From NCBI GenBank assembly GCA_052390275.1, contig JBQTHD010000028.1, positions 1 to 42,173 of the forward strand: DNA of 42,173 bases, read 5' to 3'. The stretch is from JBQTHD01 sp052390275. GTDB taxonomy: Bacteria > Actinomycetota > Acidimicrobiia > Acidimicrobiales > AC-14. The position numbers and the translations under genes are program-made. Of this stretch, positions 14,162 through 22,484 are shown piece after piece. The notes under the pieces are model-generated. The model was not told the origin of the DNA and did not search any database. It saw only the letters and a program-made list of their open reading frames with translations. Every line of letters begins with the position of its first letter. Position 1 is the stretch's first letter.

Positions 14162-15832
14162 ATGGAGCGCAGGCGCCGCATGCATGGGAGCGGAATCGAC
14201 CGCGGCAGCGTCACAGTCACCAGGGCTGGGAGGACCAGGCGGACGATGGTGGCCCTGGCTGCCGCCGGGGTCATGACCGGAGGGATACCGGCCAACATGC
14301 CGGCGGCGGGAGCCAGCGGGGCGCCCTTCGCTCTGGCCGGCACCCACGCCACCGGAGTCGGCCTGGGTTCGGCCGAGATCGTGGCCGTGGACGGCCGCAC
14401 GCTTTATGTCACCAACGGGGCCGGGGTCGATGTCCTCGACATCGTGGATCCGGCCAACCCGGTGCTGAGGGGACGAATCGACACCAGTGATCTGGGGGCT
14501 GATCCCACCAGCGTGGCTGCCCGAAACGGCCTGGTGCTGATCACGGTTCCCGGGTTGGTTCGCACCGACCCGGGGGTGCTGGCCGTTTACCTCGACGGCG
14601 AGCGCATCACAGTCCTGACCGTGGGGTCCCTGCCGGACATGGTCACCTTCACCCCCGACGGGACCCGGGCCGTGGTGGCCAACGAAGGTGAGCCTTCCAG
14701 CTACGGCCAGGCCGACTCCGTCGATCCCGAGGGTTCGATTTCGATCATCGACACCCGGTTCCTCAGCCTGCGCATCTCGGCCGCTCTGCGCATCCGCATC
14801 CTGGCCCTGGTCCCGGCTGTACGCACCGTTGGGTTCTCCGACTTCAACGTGGGCGGCCCGAGATCCGCCCAACTGGACCCGGCCGTGCGGATCTTCGGCC
14901 CCGGGGCCAGCGTGGCCCAGGACCTGGAGCCCGAGTTCGTGGCTGTCGATCCCAACAGCCGTCGAGCCTTCGTGACCCTCCAGGAGAACAACGCCATCGC
15001 CGAGATCGATCTGGATCGGGCCCGGGTGGTGGCCATTCGGCCGCTGGGCCACTCAGACCACAGCCAACCCGGTCGGGGAATCGACGCCAGTGACCGCGAC
15101 AGCGCCACCGGAACCGGGGCCATCAACATTGCCAACTGGCCGGTTATGGGCATGTACCAGCCCGACGGTGTGGCCGCCTTCCGCTCGGGGGGTAGGACGC
15201 TGCTCGTCACGGCCAACGAGGGCGATGCCCGGGAGTACACCGGGTTCGTCGAGGAGGGTCGGGCCCGGGCGGTGGCCGACATCGCGGCCGTTCCCGCCGC
15301 CAATGACAACGCCCGCCTGGGTCGGCTCACGGTGACCACCGCCACCCCCGCCCCGGTCAATGCCGCCGGCAAGGTGACGGCGCTGCACTCCTTCGGGTCC
15401 CGCTCGTTCTCCATCCTGGACGCGGCCACCGGCCGCCAGGTCTTCGACAGTGGGGACACCCTGGAGCGCCTCACCTCCACCCTCGTCCCGGCCAACTTCA
15501 ACTCCAACAACGAGACCAACTCCTTCGACGACCGCAGCGACAACAAGGGCCCGGAGCCCGAGGGCGTGGCCGTCGGCCAGGTGGGGGGGCGGACCTTCGC
15601 CTTCGTCGGCCTTGAGCGCCTCGGCGGGGTGATGGTCTTCGACGTGAGCAACCCCCGGACTCCGACCTTCGTGCAGTACCTGGCCAACCGCAGCTTCGCC
15701 GGAACCACCATCGGTCCCGACAGCGGTCCGGAGGGGATCACCTTCGTCCCCGCGGACCGCAGCCCCACCCGGCGACACCTGCTGGTGGTGGGCAACGAGA
15801 CCTCGGGAACGGTTTCGATCTACAGCGCCTGA
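14162..15832 (+). CDS. Secreted choice-of-anchor I domain protein (beta-propeller-like)
   Basis: A 556-residue exported protein. The N-terminus is Arg-rich followed by a hydrophobic stretch (TMVALAAAGVMTGGI) ending near ANMPAAGA, a plausible signal peptide. The body matches the choice-of-anchor I family: repeated VDVLDIVDPANP, LPDMVTFTPDGTRAVVANEG with EPSSYGQADSVDPEGS, PEFVAVDPNSRRAFVTLQEN-AIAEID, GMYQPDGVAAF, LLVTANEGDAREYTGF and GPEPEGVAVGQVGGRTFAFV. These propeller blades occur in proteins sometimes fused to alkaline phosphatase or nucleotidase domains; no enzyme domain or C-terminal anchor is visible here. Function unknown. Single-gene unit ending in a strong hairpin. Confidence 0.82.
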   Translation: MERRRRMHGSGIDRGSVTVTRAGRTRRTMVALAAAGVMTGGIPANMPAAGASGAPFALAGTHATGVGLGSAEIVAVDGRTLYVTNGAGVDVLDIVDPANPVLRGRIDTSDLGADPTSVAARNGLVLITVPGLVRTDPGVLAVYLDGERITVLTVGSLPDMVTFTPDGTRAVVANEGEPSSYGQADSVDPEGSISIIDTRFLSLRISAALRIRILALVPAVRTVGFSDFNVGGPRSAQLDPAVRIFGPGASVAQDLEPEFVAVDPNSRRAFVTLQENNAIAEIDLDRARVVAIRPLGHSDHSQPGRGIDASDRDSATGTGAINIANWPVMGMYQPDGVAAFRSGGRTLLVTANEGDAREYTGFVEEGRARAVADIAAVPAANDNARLGRLTVTTATPAPVNAAGKVTALHSFGSRSFSILDAATGRQVFDSGDTLERLTSTLVPANFNSNNETNSFDDRSDNKGPEPEGVAVGQVGGRTFAFVGLERLGGVMVFDVSNPRTPTFVQYLANRSFAGTTIGPDSGPEGITFVPADRSPTRRHLLVVGNETSGTVSIYSA

Positions 15833-15852
15833 TCTCAGCCGCACTTTCGCCC

Positions 15853-15888
15853 GGCAACGTTGCGCCTTGCCCAGGCCGCAACGTTGCC
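15853..15888 (+). terminator. Strong inverted repeat behind the choice-of-anchor I gene
   Basis: Perfect 12-base arms GGCAACGTTGCG (15853-15864) and CGCAACGTTGCC (15877-15888) around a 12-base loop, 20 bases after the stop. There is no T-tract. The arms are each built on AACGTT, so single arms are partly palindromic too. Likely a terminator serving either direction. Confidence 0.6.
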
Positions 15889-15921
15889 AGGCGAGGCAGG
15901 TGATCTCCGAAACGTCGCCGA

Positions 15922-16198
15922 TCAGTCGAGATGGGCCGGGGCCACTGCCAGGCCGAGGGCGCGGGCTCCGGCATGGAGTCGTCGGTCCCCAGACGGCCAT
16001 AACCACCTCCGCGTCGGAAAGGACCAGGGCGCTGGCCAGGTGGACGGCGTCGGCCCCGCCCAGGGCGTGGGCGCTGGCCAGTTCCCCCGGCCGTCGCTCA
16101 ATCGCCTCGGTGATCTCCACCGGTCGCATGGCTGGCCGGAACTGGGCCCACGTCCTTTCAGAATCCTGGACCTGGCCCCCGTCGAGATAGGCCGGTGT
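15922..16198 (-). pseudogene. C-terminal half of a PIN-domain (VapC) toxin with a +1 frameshift
   Basis: From an upstream stop at 16201 the frame reads LDGGQVQDSERTWAQFRPAM, then ITEAIERRPGELASAHALGG and ADAVHLASALVLSDAEVVMA, clearly the C-terminal half of a PIN domain with its conserved D-HLA. At VW the frame breaks; one base less in the GGGG run at 15987-15990 would continue as DRRLHAGARALGLAVAPAHL to a stop at 15922, the normal VapC ending. The N-terminal half with the first catalytic Asp is absent and is replaced by the regulatory region of the CsoR operon. No vapB is adjacent. A dead remnant; the extra G could be a sequencing error but the truncation is not. Confidence 0.68.
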
Positions 16199-16257
16199 TC
16201 ATCGGCGATCCGTTTGCTTGGCGTTTGATGGAGGGTCCTGGGCTGTGCCGGTGCCGA

Positions 16258-16273
16258 ATACCGTTGGGGGTAT
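16258..16273 (+). promoter_or_regulatory. CsoR-family operator-like dyad
   Basis: ATACCGTTGGGGGTAT: inverted ATACC/GGTAT half-sites around a G-rich centre, the usual form of CsoR/CstR/RcnR-family operators. It lies about 185 bases before csoR and 105 before the leader peptide, so the family repressor encoded next probably autoregulates here. Confidence 0.62.
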
Positions 16274-16376
16274 TTTGATCCGGGTACGAGTGATTGCCGC
16301 GTCCATGCGGCAGTCCAGTCGGCGGGACCCAACCCGCGGTCCAGTCGACGAAGACCCCAACCCAGGAGGTACTTCC

Positions 16377-16445
16377 ATGCTGATCGGGTTCCCTCGTAGA
16401 GAAACTCCTAAGAGGCCACCATCGAACTGGCGGGTCAGGCCATGA
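16377..16445 (+). CDS. 22-residue leader peptide coupled to csoR
   Basis: ATG 16377 follows an almost ideal ribosome-binding site (AGGAGGT, six bases away), while csoR itself has a weak one. It encodes MLIGFPRRETPKRPPSNW plus four residues and its TGA overlaps the csoR ATG (ATGA). Either a genuine coupling leader or the beginning of a lost gene: MLIG-PRE resembles the start of NAD(P) transhydrogenase alpha subunits, so a truncated pntA is conceivable. Confidence 0.45.
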   Translation: MLIGFPRRETPKRPPSNWRVRP

Positions 16446-16714
16446 GCGAGGTTCCCGAGCCTGTCGTGGCTGCGGCCCGGCGCCGCCTGCGTCGAATACA
16501 GGGCCAGTTGGGCGGCATCATCGCCATGATCGAAGAGGGTCGAGAATGCCGGGACGTCATCACGCAGGTAGCCGCCGCCGGTAAGGCCCTGGACCGGGTG
16601 GGAGTCTCGCTCCTGGTCAGCCGGCTTCAGCACTGCCTGGAGAATGCCGAACCGGGCGATAGCACTCAGTACGACCCGGTCGAGGTGGAACGGTTGTTCA
16701 TGAGCCTCACGTGA
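16442..16714 (+). CDS. CsoR/CstR-family metal- or persulfide-sensing repressor
   Basis: A 90-residue all-helical repressor of the DUF156 family (CsoR, RcnR, FrmR, CstR). The core RRLRRIQGQLGGIIAMIEEG and RECRDVITQVAAAGKALDR is typical. Relative to copper-binding CsoR (Cys36, His61, Cys65 in the mycobacterial protein) this one keeps Cys36 and Cys65 but has Arg at position 61. A Cys pair without the His ligand is the hallmark of CstR-type regulators, which sense persulfides and control rhodanese and TauE genes. The downstream gene encodes exactly such domains, supporting CstR over CsoR. The start is ATG 16442; an in-frame TAA lies upstream. Confidence 0.85.
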   Translation: MSEVPEPVVAAARRRLRRIQGQLGGIIAMIEEGRECRDVITQVAAAGKALDRVGVSLLVSRLQHCLENAEPGDSTQYDPVEVERLFMSLT

Positions 16715-16809
16715 TGTCCGAGGTGGCCCCCGGACAGGGATGCAGCGTCGGCTCTGACGACTCCGTCGTCGGCTTTGTTCGACGTTTCCTGAGGAAACGA
16801 CAGCCGTGA
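16714..16809 (+). CDS. 31-residue ORF bridging the repressor and the TauE::rhodanese gene
   Basis: Its ATG overlaps the repressor stop (TGATG) and its TGA overlaps the next GTG (GTGA). It encodes MSEVAPGQGCSVGSDDSVVG followed by a basic FVRRFLRKRQP. It has one Cys and no recognised homology. It fills the entire intercistronic gap, so it may be a true small gene of the operon or the residue of a deleted one. Confidence 0.4.
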   Translation: MSEVAPGQGCSVGSDDSVVGFVRRFLRKRQP

Positions 16810-17171
16810 TTGCGACGGCCCTCGTACTGGGTCTGACGATCGGGCTGACTATGGGAGCACTGGGAGGCGGCGGATCGATCCTGGCCGTGCCGGTCCTGGT
16901 GTTCCTTCTCGGCCGTCCGGTGGATGAGGCAACCACGGTCTCGTTGATGGGCGTCGGCCTAGGTGCAGCCGTGGCCGTCGTCGGACACTGGAGGGCAGGG
17001 CGGGTCCGGGTTCGTACCGGCATCGTTCTCGGCGTCGTAGGAGTCTGCGGGTCGGGTTACCGGTCCTCAGCTATGGCCAGCATTCTGGCCCGCAAAGCCG
17101 GGCTGGAGGTCCTCAACGTCCCCGGCGGGATGGCCGCATGGAAAGCGGCGGGTTATCCCACAGCCAGATGA
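16806..17171 (+). CDS. TauE/SafE N-terminus fused in frame to a rhodanese C-terminus
   Basis: 121 residues from GTG 16806 (GAGGAAA upstream). Residues 1-80 are the first third of a TauE/SafE sulfite/sulfonate exporter: GLTMGALGGGGSILAVPVLV, then VSLMGVGLGAAVAVVGHWRA and a further hydrophobic stretch, about three membrane segments. From residue 81 the sequence is the C-terminal half of a rhodanese: active loop CGSGYR (81-86) with SSAMASILARKAG, then VLNVPGGMAAWKAAGYP. The remaining exporter (four or more TMs) and the rhodanese N-terminal half are missing. An in-frame deletion between neighbouring tauE and rhodanese genes would produce this. It may be a dead fusion that happens to stay open, or a minimal membrane-tethered sulfurtransferase fragment. 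Confidence 0.8.
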   Translation: MIATALVLGLTIGLTMGALGGGGSILAVPVLVFLLGRPVDEATTVSLMGVGLGAAVAVVGHWRAGRVRVRTGIVLGVVGVCGSGYRSSAMASILARKAGLEVLNVPGGMAAWKAAGYPTAR

Positions 17172-17252
17172 GACCAGCCCGCCAGGCTCCTTGCGGCCAT
17201 CACCAGACTCCGCGGCGCCGTCGCCGTCCAAAGCGGCATCGTCCGTTTCCCT

Positions 17253-17357
17253 AGGTTGGTCCCCCAGGTTGGTCCCCCAGGTTGGTCCCCCAGGTTGGGT
17301 TCCCCAGGTTGGTTCCCTAGGTTGGTTCCCCAGGTTGGTTCCCCAGGTTGGTTCCCC
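17253..17357. repeat. 13-bp tandem repeat, eight copies
   Basis: Units AGGTTGG(T)(T/C)CCCC repeated eight times (one unit 14 bases), 82 bases after the TauE::rhodanese gene and 66 before the CrtI-like gene. The plus strand carries regularly spaced GGTTGG, the minus strand runs of G from CCCC(C). The 5' copies end in CCCCC and the 3' copies in TCCCC, showing stepwise divergence. Non-coding as far as I can tell. Confidence 0.85.
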
Positions 17358-17422
17358 AGGATGGCCCGAACTTCACTGATTGCCACAGCCATGGAACCGC
17401 TACTACGACCGAGAGGTTCACG

Positions 17423-18976
17423 ATGCCCGGAGACGGTGGCTTTGGGGTGGGACGACGGGCCGACATAGTGGTGGGAGCCGGGCACAACGGTCTGATAGCA
17501 GCCTGCTACCTGGCTCAGGCCGGCCGGGAGGTGGTGGTTCTCGAACAGCTTGACCGCCCGGGCGGGGGATCACGAACCGAGGAAACGATCCCCGGCTACC
17601 GCTTCGACCTGCATTCGGCCGCCCACAACATCATCAACATGACCGACATCCCCGTCGAGTTGGACCTGGCAGGCGCCGGCCTTGACTACCAGGAGATGGA
17701 CCCGTTCTCGGTGGCCATCCACCGCGACGGTCGTCGGGTCCGGTTCTTTCGATCGGTGGAGGCCACCATCGAGTCGATCGCCCAGGAGTCCCCGGCGGAG
17801 GCGGCGGACTACCGCCGGTTCGTGGCCGTGGGTTCCCCGCTGGTCAAGGCCGTGCTTCCCGCCATCCGCGGCGACGGCGGACCGGGTGCCTTGGCCGGGC
17901 AGAGCCGGAACCTCCTGCGGGCTCTGCGCACCGGGCCCTCGGCGCTGGCCGCCGACCTCCTGGGCCCTTACGAATCGCTGCTGCGCCGCCGGCTGGGGTC
18001 GGACCTGACCCGGGCGCCGGTGGCGGCTTTCGCCGCCCACGCCGGGGTCGGCCCGACTGTCGCCGGGGGGTCCATCTTTGCGTTCTGGCAGGCCGCATAT
18101 CACGCCTTCGGCCAGTGGCACGGGCGGGGAGGAGCCCAGAACCTCACCGATGCCCTGGTGACCCGGCTCGGCTCTCTCGGCGGCGAGCTCCGCTGCGGGG
18201 TGCCGGTGGAAGCCATTTTGGCCCCCGGTGGCCGGGTCCAGGCGGTTGTGGCCGGAGGCGAACGGATGGAGGCGACCAACGTCATTACCGCTGTTGATCC
18301 CAAGACCGCCCTGCTCAGATTGTTGAATCCGCCCCTTGGAGGATCCGTCGGCGCCGGATTGTCGGCCGCTCGGCGCTCCAACGTGGTCCAGGCCGTGGTT
18401 CACGTGGCCACCGATCGGCTGCCGCCCTATCCCGGCTTTGCCGATGGCGACGCCAACGGTCTCGCGAGCTATGTGGATCGACTCGAGGATCTGACCCGAG
18501 CCTGGGTCCGGGCCGAAGCCGGCCTCCTTCCCGATCCGCTCCCGCTGTACGCCTTCACGCCCTCGGCCATCGACGACAGCCTGGCACCACCCGGACATCA
18601 CACGGTCTACCTGGCCTGCCCGGCGGCGCCGTCGGTTCTCGAGGGTGGCTGGGACTCCCGGCGCGACGAGTTCGTCGAGCGATGTCTGGACACCGTCGAG
18701 GCTCGGGCCCCGGGCTTCCGGCACTCGATCCAGGCGACGTCGGCCTGGACTCCTGATCTGATGGAGCGGGTCGGGGGCTGGCCCGGAGCCCACCCCATGC
18801 ATCTGGACATTTCGCTCGACCAGTTGGGCCCCTTTCGCCCGACCCGGCAGTTGGGCCGGTGGCGAACTCCGGTGGCCGGGCTGTACATCTCCGGTGCCGG
18901 TACCAACCCGGCCGGCGGAATTGCCGGCACCCCCGGCCGCCAGGCGGCCCGGGCCCTTCTGGCCGACTGCCGTTGA
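17423..18976 (+). CDS. CrtI/phytoene-desaturase-like FAD oxidoreductase
   Basis: A 517-residue flavoprotein of the phytoene dehydrogenase-related group. Start is ATG 17423 after GAGAGG. The dinucleotide-binding motif ADIVVGAGHNGLIAACYLA (about 13-31) is followed by VVVLEQLDRPGGGSRTEE, the second conserved block. The C-terminus has the family's FAD-closing motif PVAGLYISGAGTNPAGGIAG with TPGRQAARALL. These proteins desaturate or isomerise isoprenoid-type substrates, but this group (NAD(P)/FAD-dependent, cytosolic, no carotenoid genes nearby) is mostly uncharacterised. No other pathway gene adjoins it, so the substrate is unknown. Convergent with acsA, 21 bases between stops. Confidence 0.84.
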   Translation: MPGDGGFGVGRRADIVVGAGHNGLIAACYLAQAGREVVVLEQLDRPGGGSRTEETIPGYRFDLHSAAHNIINMTDIPVELDLAGAGLDYQEMDPFSVAIHRDGRRVRFFRSVEATIESIAQESPAEAADYRRFVAVGSPLVKAVLPAIRGDGGPGALAGQSRNLLRALRTGPSALAADLLGPYESLLRRRLGSDLTRAPVAAFAAHAGVGPTVAGGSIFAFWQAAYHAFGQWHGRGGAQNLTDALVTRLGSLGGELRCGVPVEAILAPGGRVQAVVAGGERMEATNVITAVDPKTALLRLLNPPLGGSVGAGLSAARRSNVVQAVVHVATDRLPPYPGFADGDANGLASYVDRLEDLTRAWVRAEAGLLPDPLPLYAFTPSAIDDSLAPPGHHTVYLACPAAPSVLEGGWDSRRDEFVERCLDTVEARAPGFRHSIQATSAWTPDLMERVGGWPGAHPMHLDISLDQLGPFRPTRQLGRWRTPVAGLYISGAGTNPAGGIAGTPGRQAARALLADCR

Positions 18977-18997
18977 CACCGTGTCGCGGTCTTGGCG

Positions 18998-21070
<2,073 letters not shown>

Positions 21071-21404
21071 CGGGATCGAGCCTAACGACGCCGCCCAGCC
21101 GATAGGCCTAAGGAAATCACCTTTCCGAGTCCGTCGCTCGGATAGGGGGACCTCTCCCCGTTGTCGCGTCGGGACGATGCCCCGATGATGACCCCGATGA
21201 AAAGGGGGCCTGCCCGAAGGTGGACACCACGTTGAACCCGGACCGCTCGCAGGGACGCCAAGCGCGGGAGTGTCGGTTGCATGCCTCCGAGTCCCGTGAC
21301 GACTCCGGCTGGGGGTGGTTGTCCGAGGGCGTTCAGGAGGACCAGTCGTGGGACGCCCGTCTACGGGAGGACTGGACCAGCGTTGGCCGAGCCATCCGTG
21401 ACGA
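21071..21404. other. Intergenic stretch without a supported gene
   Basis: About 330 bases upstream of acsA. Six-frame reading gives only frames with poor codon use and no homology. An AT-richer patch around 21110-21130 and GATAGGGGG near 21143 may belong to the acsA promoter. I see no RNA gene, repeat or hairpin worth naming. Confidence 0.4.
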
Positions 21405-21530
21405 TCACGCCATGGCCTCGATGGGAGCTTTCACCTCGCCAGCCATTTCGGCTCCCGAGCGACCCGCGGCGAGGAGCCGGGGGAGCCGGAGGAGGTCCCA
21501 CCACAGTGGGACGGCCTCGTCGGAATCCAC
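21405..21530 (-). CDS. 41-residue small protein
   Basis: Starts at GTG 21530 with AAGGAG exactly six bases upstream. It encodes VDSDEAVPLWWDLLRLPRLL then AAGRSGAEMAGEVKAPIEAM and a final Ala, ending at TGA 21407..21405. Acidic head, a WW-LLRLPRLL amphipathic segment and an alanine-rich tail; no TM of full length. I recognise no family. The ideal ribosome-binding site and natural composition favour a real gene, but it could also be the remains of a larger one in this sparse region. It lies about 200 bases downstream of vapC on the same strand. Confidence 0.4.
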   Translation of the reverse strand: MDSDEAVPLWWDLLRLPRLLAAGRSGAEMAGEVKAPIEAMA

Positions 21531-21734
21531 CGTCGACTCCTTCGGACATGACGTCCTCCCCGAGGCTGCCGCGCCCGACGCAGGCTGGGCTCCCCCGGGA
21601 CAGTGGTGGTTCCTATATCCGCAGGGCTGGATGTCGAGGATATGCCCCCCCCTGGGACGCCCTCGTCGGGCGAAGATGCCCCTGTCCGGCTGAGGTCCCC
21701 AACGGCCACGGCCCGACAGGCCCCTCGATGTGAG

Positions 21735-22124
21735 TCACTGCACGAGGTCGAGGTCGGTGCGGGCAAAATCGTTACCCAGGCAGAGCAGCGGCTGGTTGGC
21801 CATTCGAGCGACCGCATATGTGAGGCAGTCGCCGAAATTCAGTGCCGCCGGGTGCCGACCTTTGCCGAATCGAAGGAAGGCGCCGACGGCCATGCTCCAA
21901 TGTTGAGGGCCGAAGGCGATGACAGCGATGCTGGCTTCATCGATGAACCTGGCCAGGAGGGATGTTGCCGGATGCCCGAGCCTGGTGGTCAGAACCAACC
22001 CTGTTTCGGCCAAGGTTGGCGCTCCGATTCCCGCAGAAGCCGGTGGGGCGAGCCGCTCGAGTACCGCCTCGAAGCCCGGCTCCCGAAGGAGGACCGCAAC
22101 GATCGCCGAGCTGTCAACGATCAA
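21735..22124 (-). CDS. vapC: VapC toxin, PIN-domain ribonuclease
   Basis: A 129-residue PIN-domain RNase of a type II toxin-antitoxin system; family members cleave tRNA or rRNA. The acidic tetrad is complete as far as can be aligned: Asp4 (MIVDSSAIVAVL), Glu40 (PTLAETGLVL), Asp99 (LNFGDCLTYAVA) and Asp119 (CLGNDFARTDL). The ATG overlaps the vapB stop by four bases (ATGA), so the toxin is translationally coupled. Of the several toxin-antitoxin modules in this window this is the only one that looks whole. Confidence 0.92.
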   Translation of the reverse strand: MIVDSSAIVAVLLREPGFEAVLERLAPPASAGIGAPTLAETGLVLTTRLGHPATSLLARFIDEASIAVIAFGPQHWSMAVGAFLRFGKGRHPAALNFGDCLTYAVARMANQPLLCLGNDFARTDLDLVQ

Positions 22125-22390
22125 TAGCCACCCGGTCCGTAGCCGAGAATCCTTTCGCGCTCGTCCTTGGTTATCCGGGCCGTGCCGGCGGCACCGATCT
22201 GCGGCCAGATCTCGTGTTCGAGCACGATGCGAAGTCGCTCTGACGGAGAGGATTGCGGCGCGCCGGCAGCCAGTCGCGCGAGGCGCTCCTCCAGAGCGAC
22301 AAGCACCGCTTGGGTCTTGTTCTCGCCCGTCAGCTCGGACACCTCACGTGCCAACCGTTCGGCGACGGGATTCTTGATGTTGAGGGCCAT
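22121..22390 (-). CDS. vapB: VapB antitoxin (Rv0623-like)
   Basis: An 89-residue antitoxin. Start is ATG 22390, giving MALNIKNPVAERLAREVSEL, the exact N-terminal pattern of the Rv0623-type VapB family (LNIKnp-a--LA-ela--tG-nkT-AV). The DNA-binding/dimerisation part is residues 1-45; the C-terminal half, with ERERILGYGPGGY, should wrap the VapC active site. The frame is open far upstream, but that region is the antisense of the methyltransferase gene. Upstream lies a short AT-rich patch (TATATCCACCATAAAGA on the minus strand) suitable for a promoter that the complex would autoregulate. Confidence 0.9.
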   Translation of the reverse strand: MALNIKNPVAERLAREVSELTGENKTQAVLVALEERLARLAAGAPQSSPSERLRIVLEHEIWPQIGAAGTARITKDERERILGYGPGGY

Positions 22391-22484
22391 GGAGGAATGG
22401 TACCCATCGGTCTTTATGGTGGATATATGCGCCCGGCCTGCAGCCGTTCTCTCGCCGAGCCGTCCTGTGGGATCGGGGGAGGCG

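Noticed and set aside
17253..17357. CRISPR array
   Set aside because: Units are 13 bases and directly adjacent with no spacers; no cas genes anywhere in the window.
21220..21693. 157-residue plus-strand frame in the sparse region
   Set aside because: No domain, no ribosome-binding site, irregular composition, and a better-supported short gene lies on the opposite strand.
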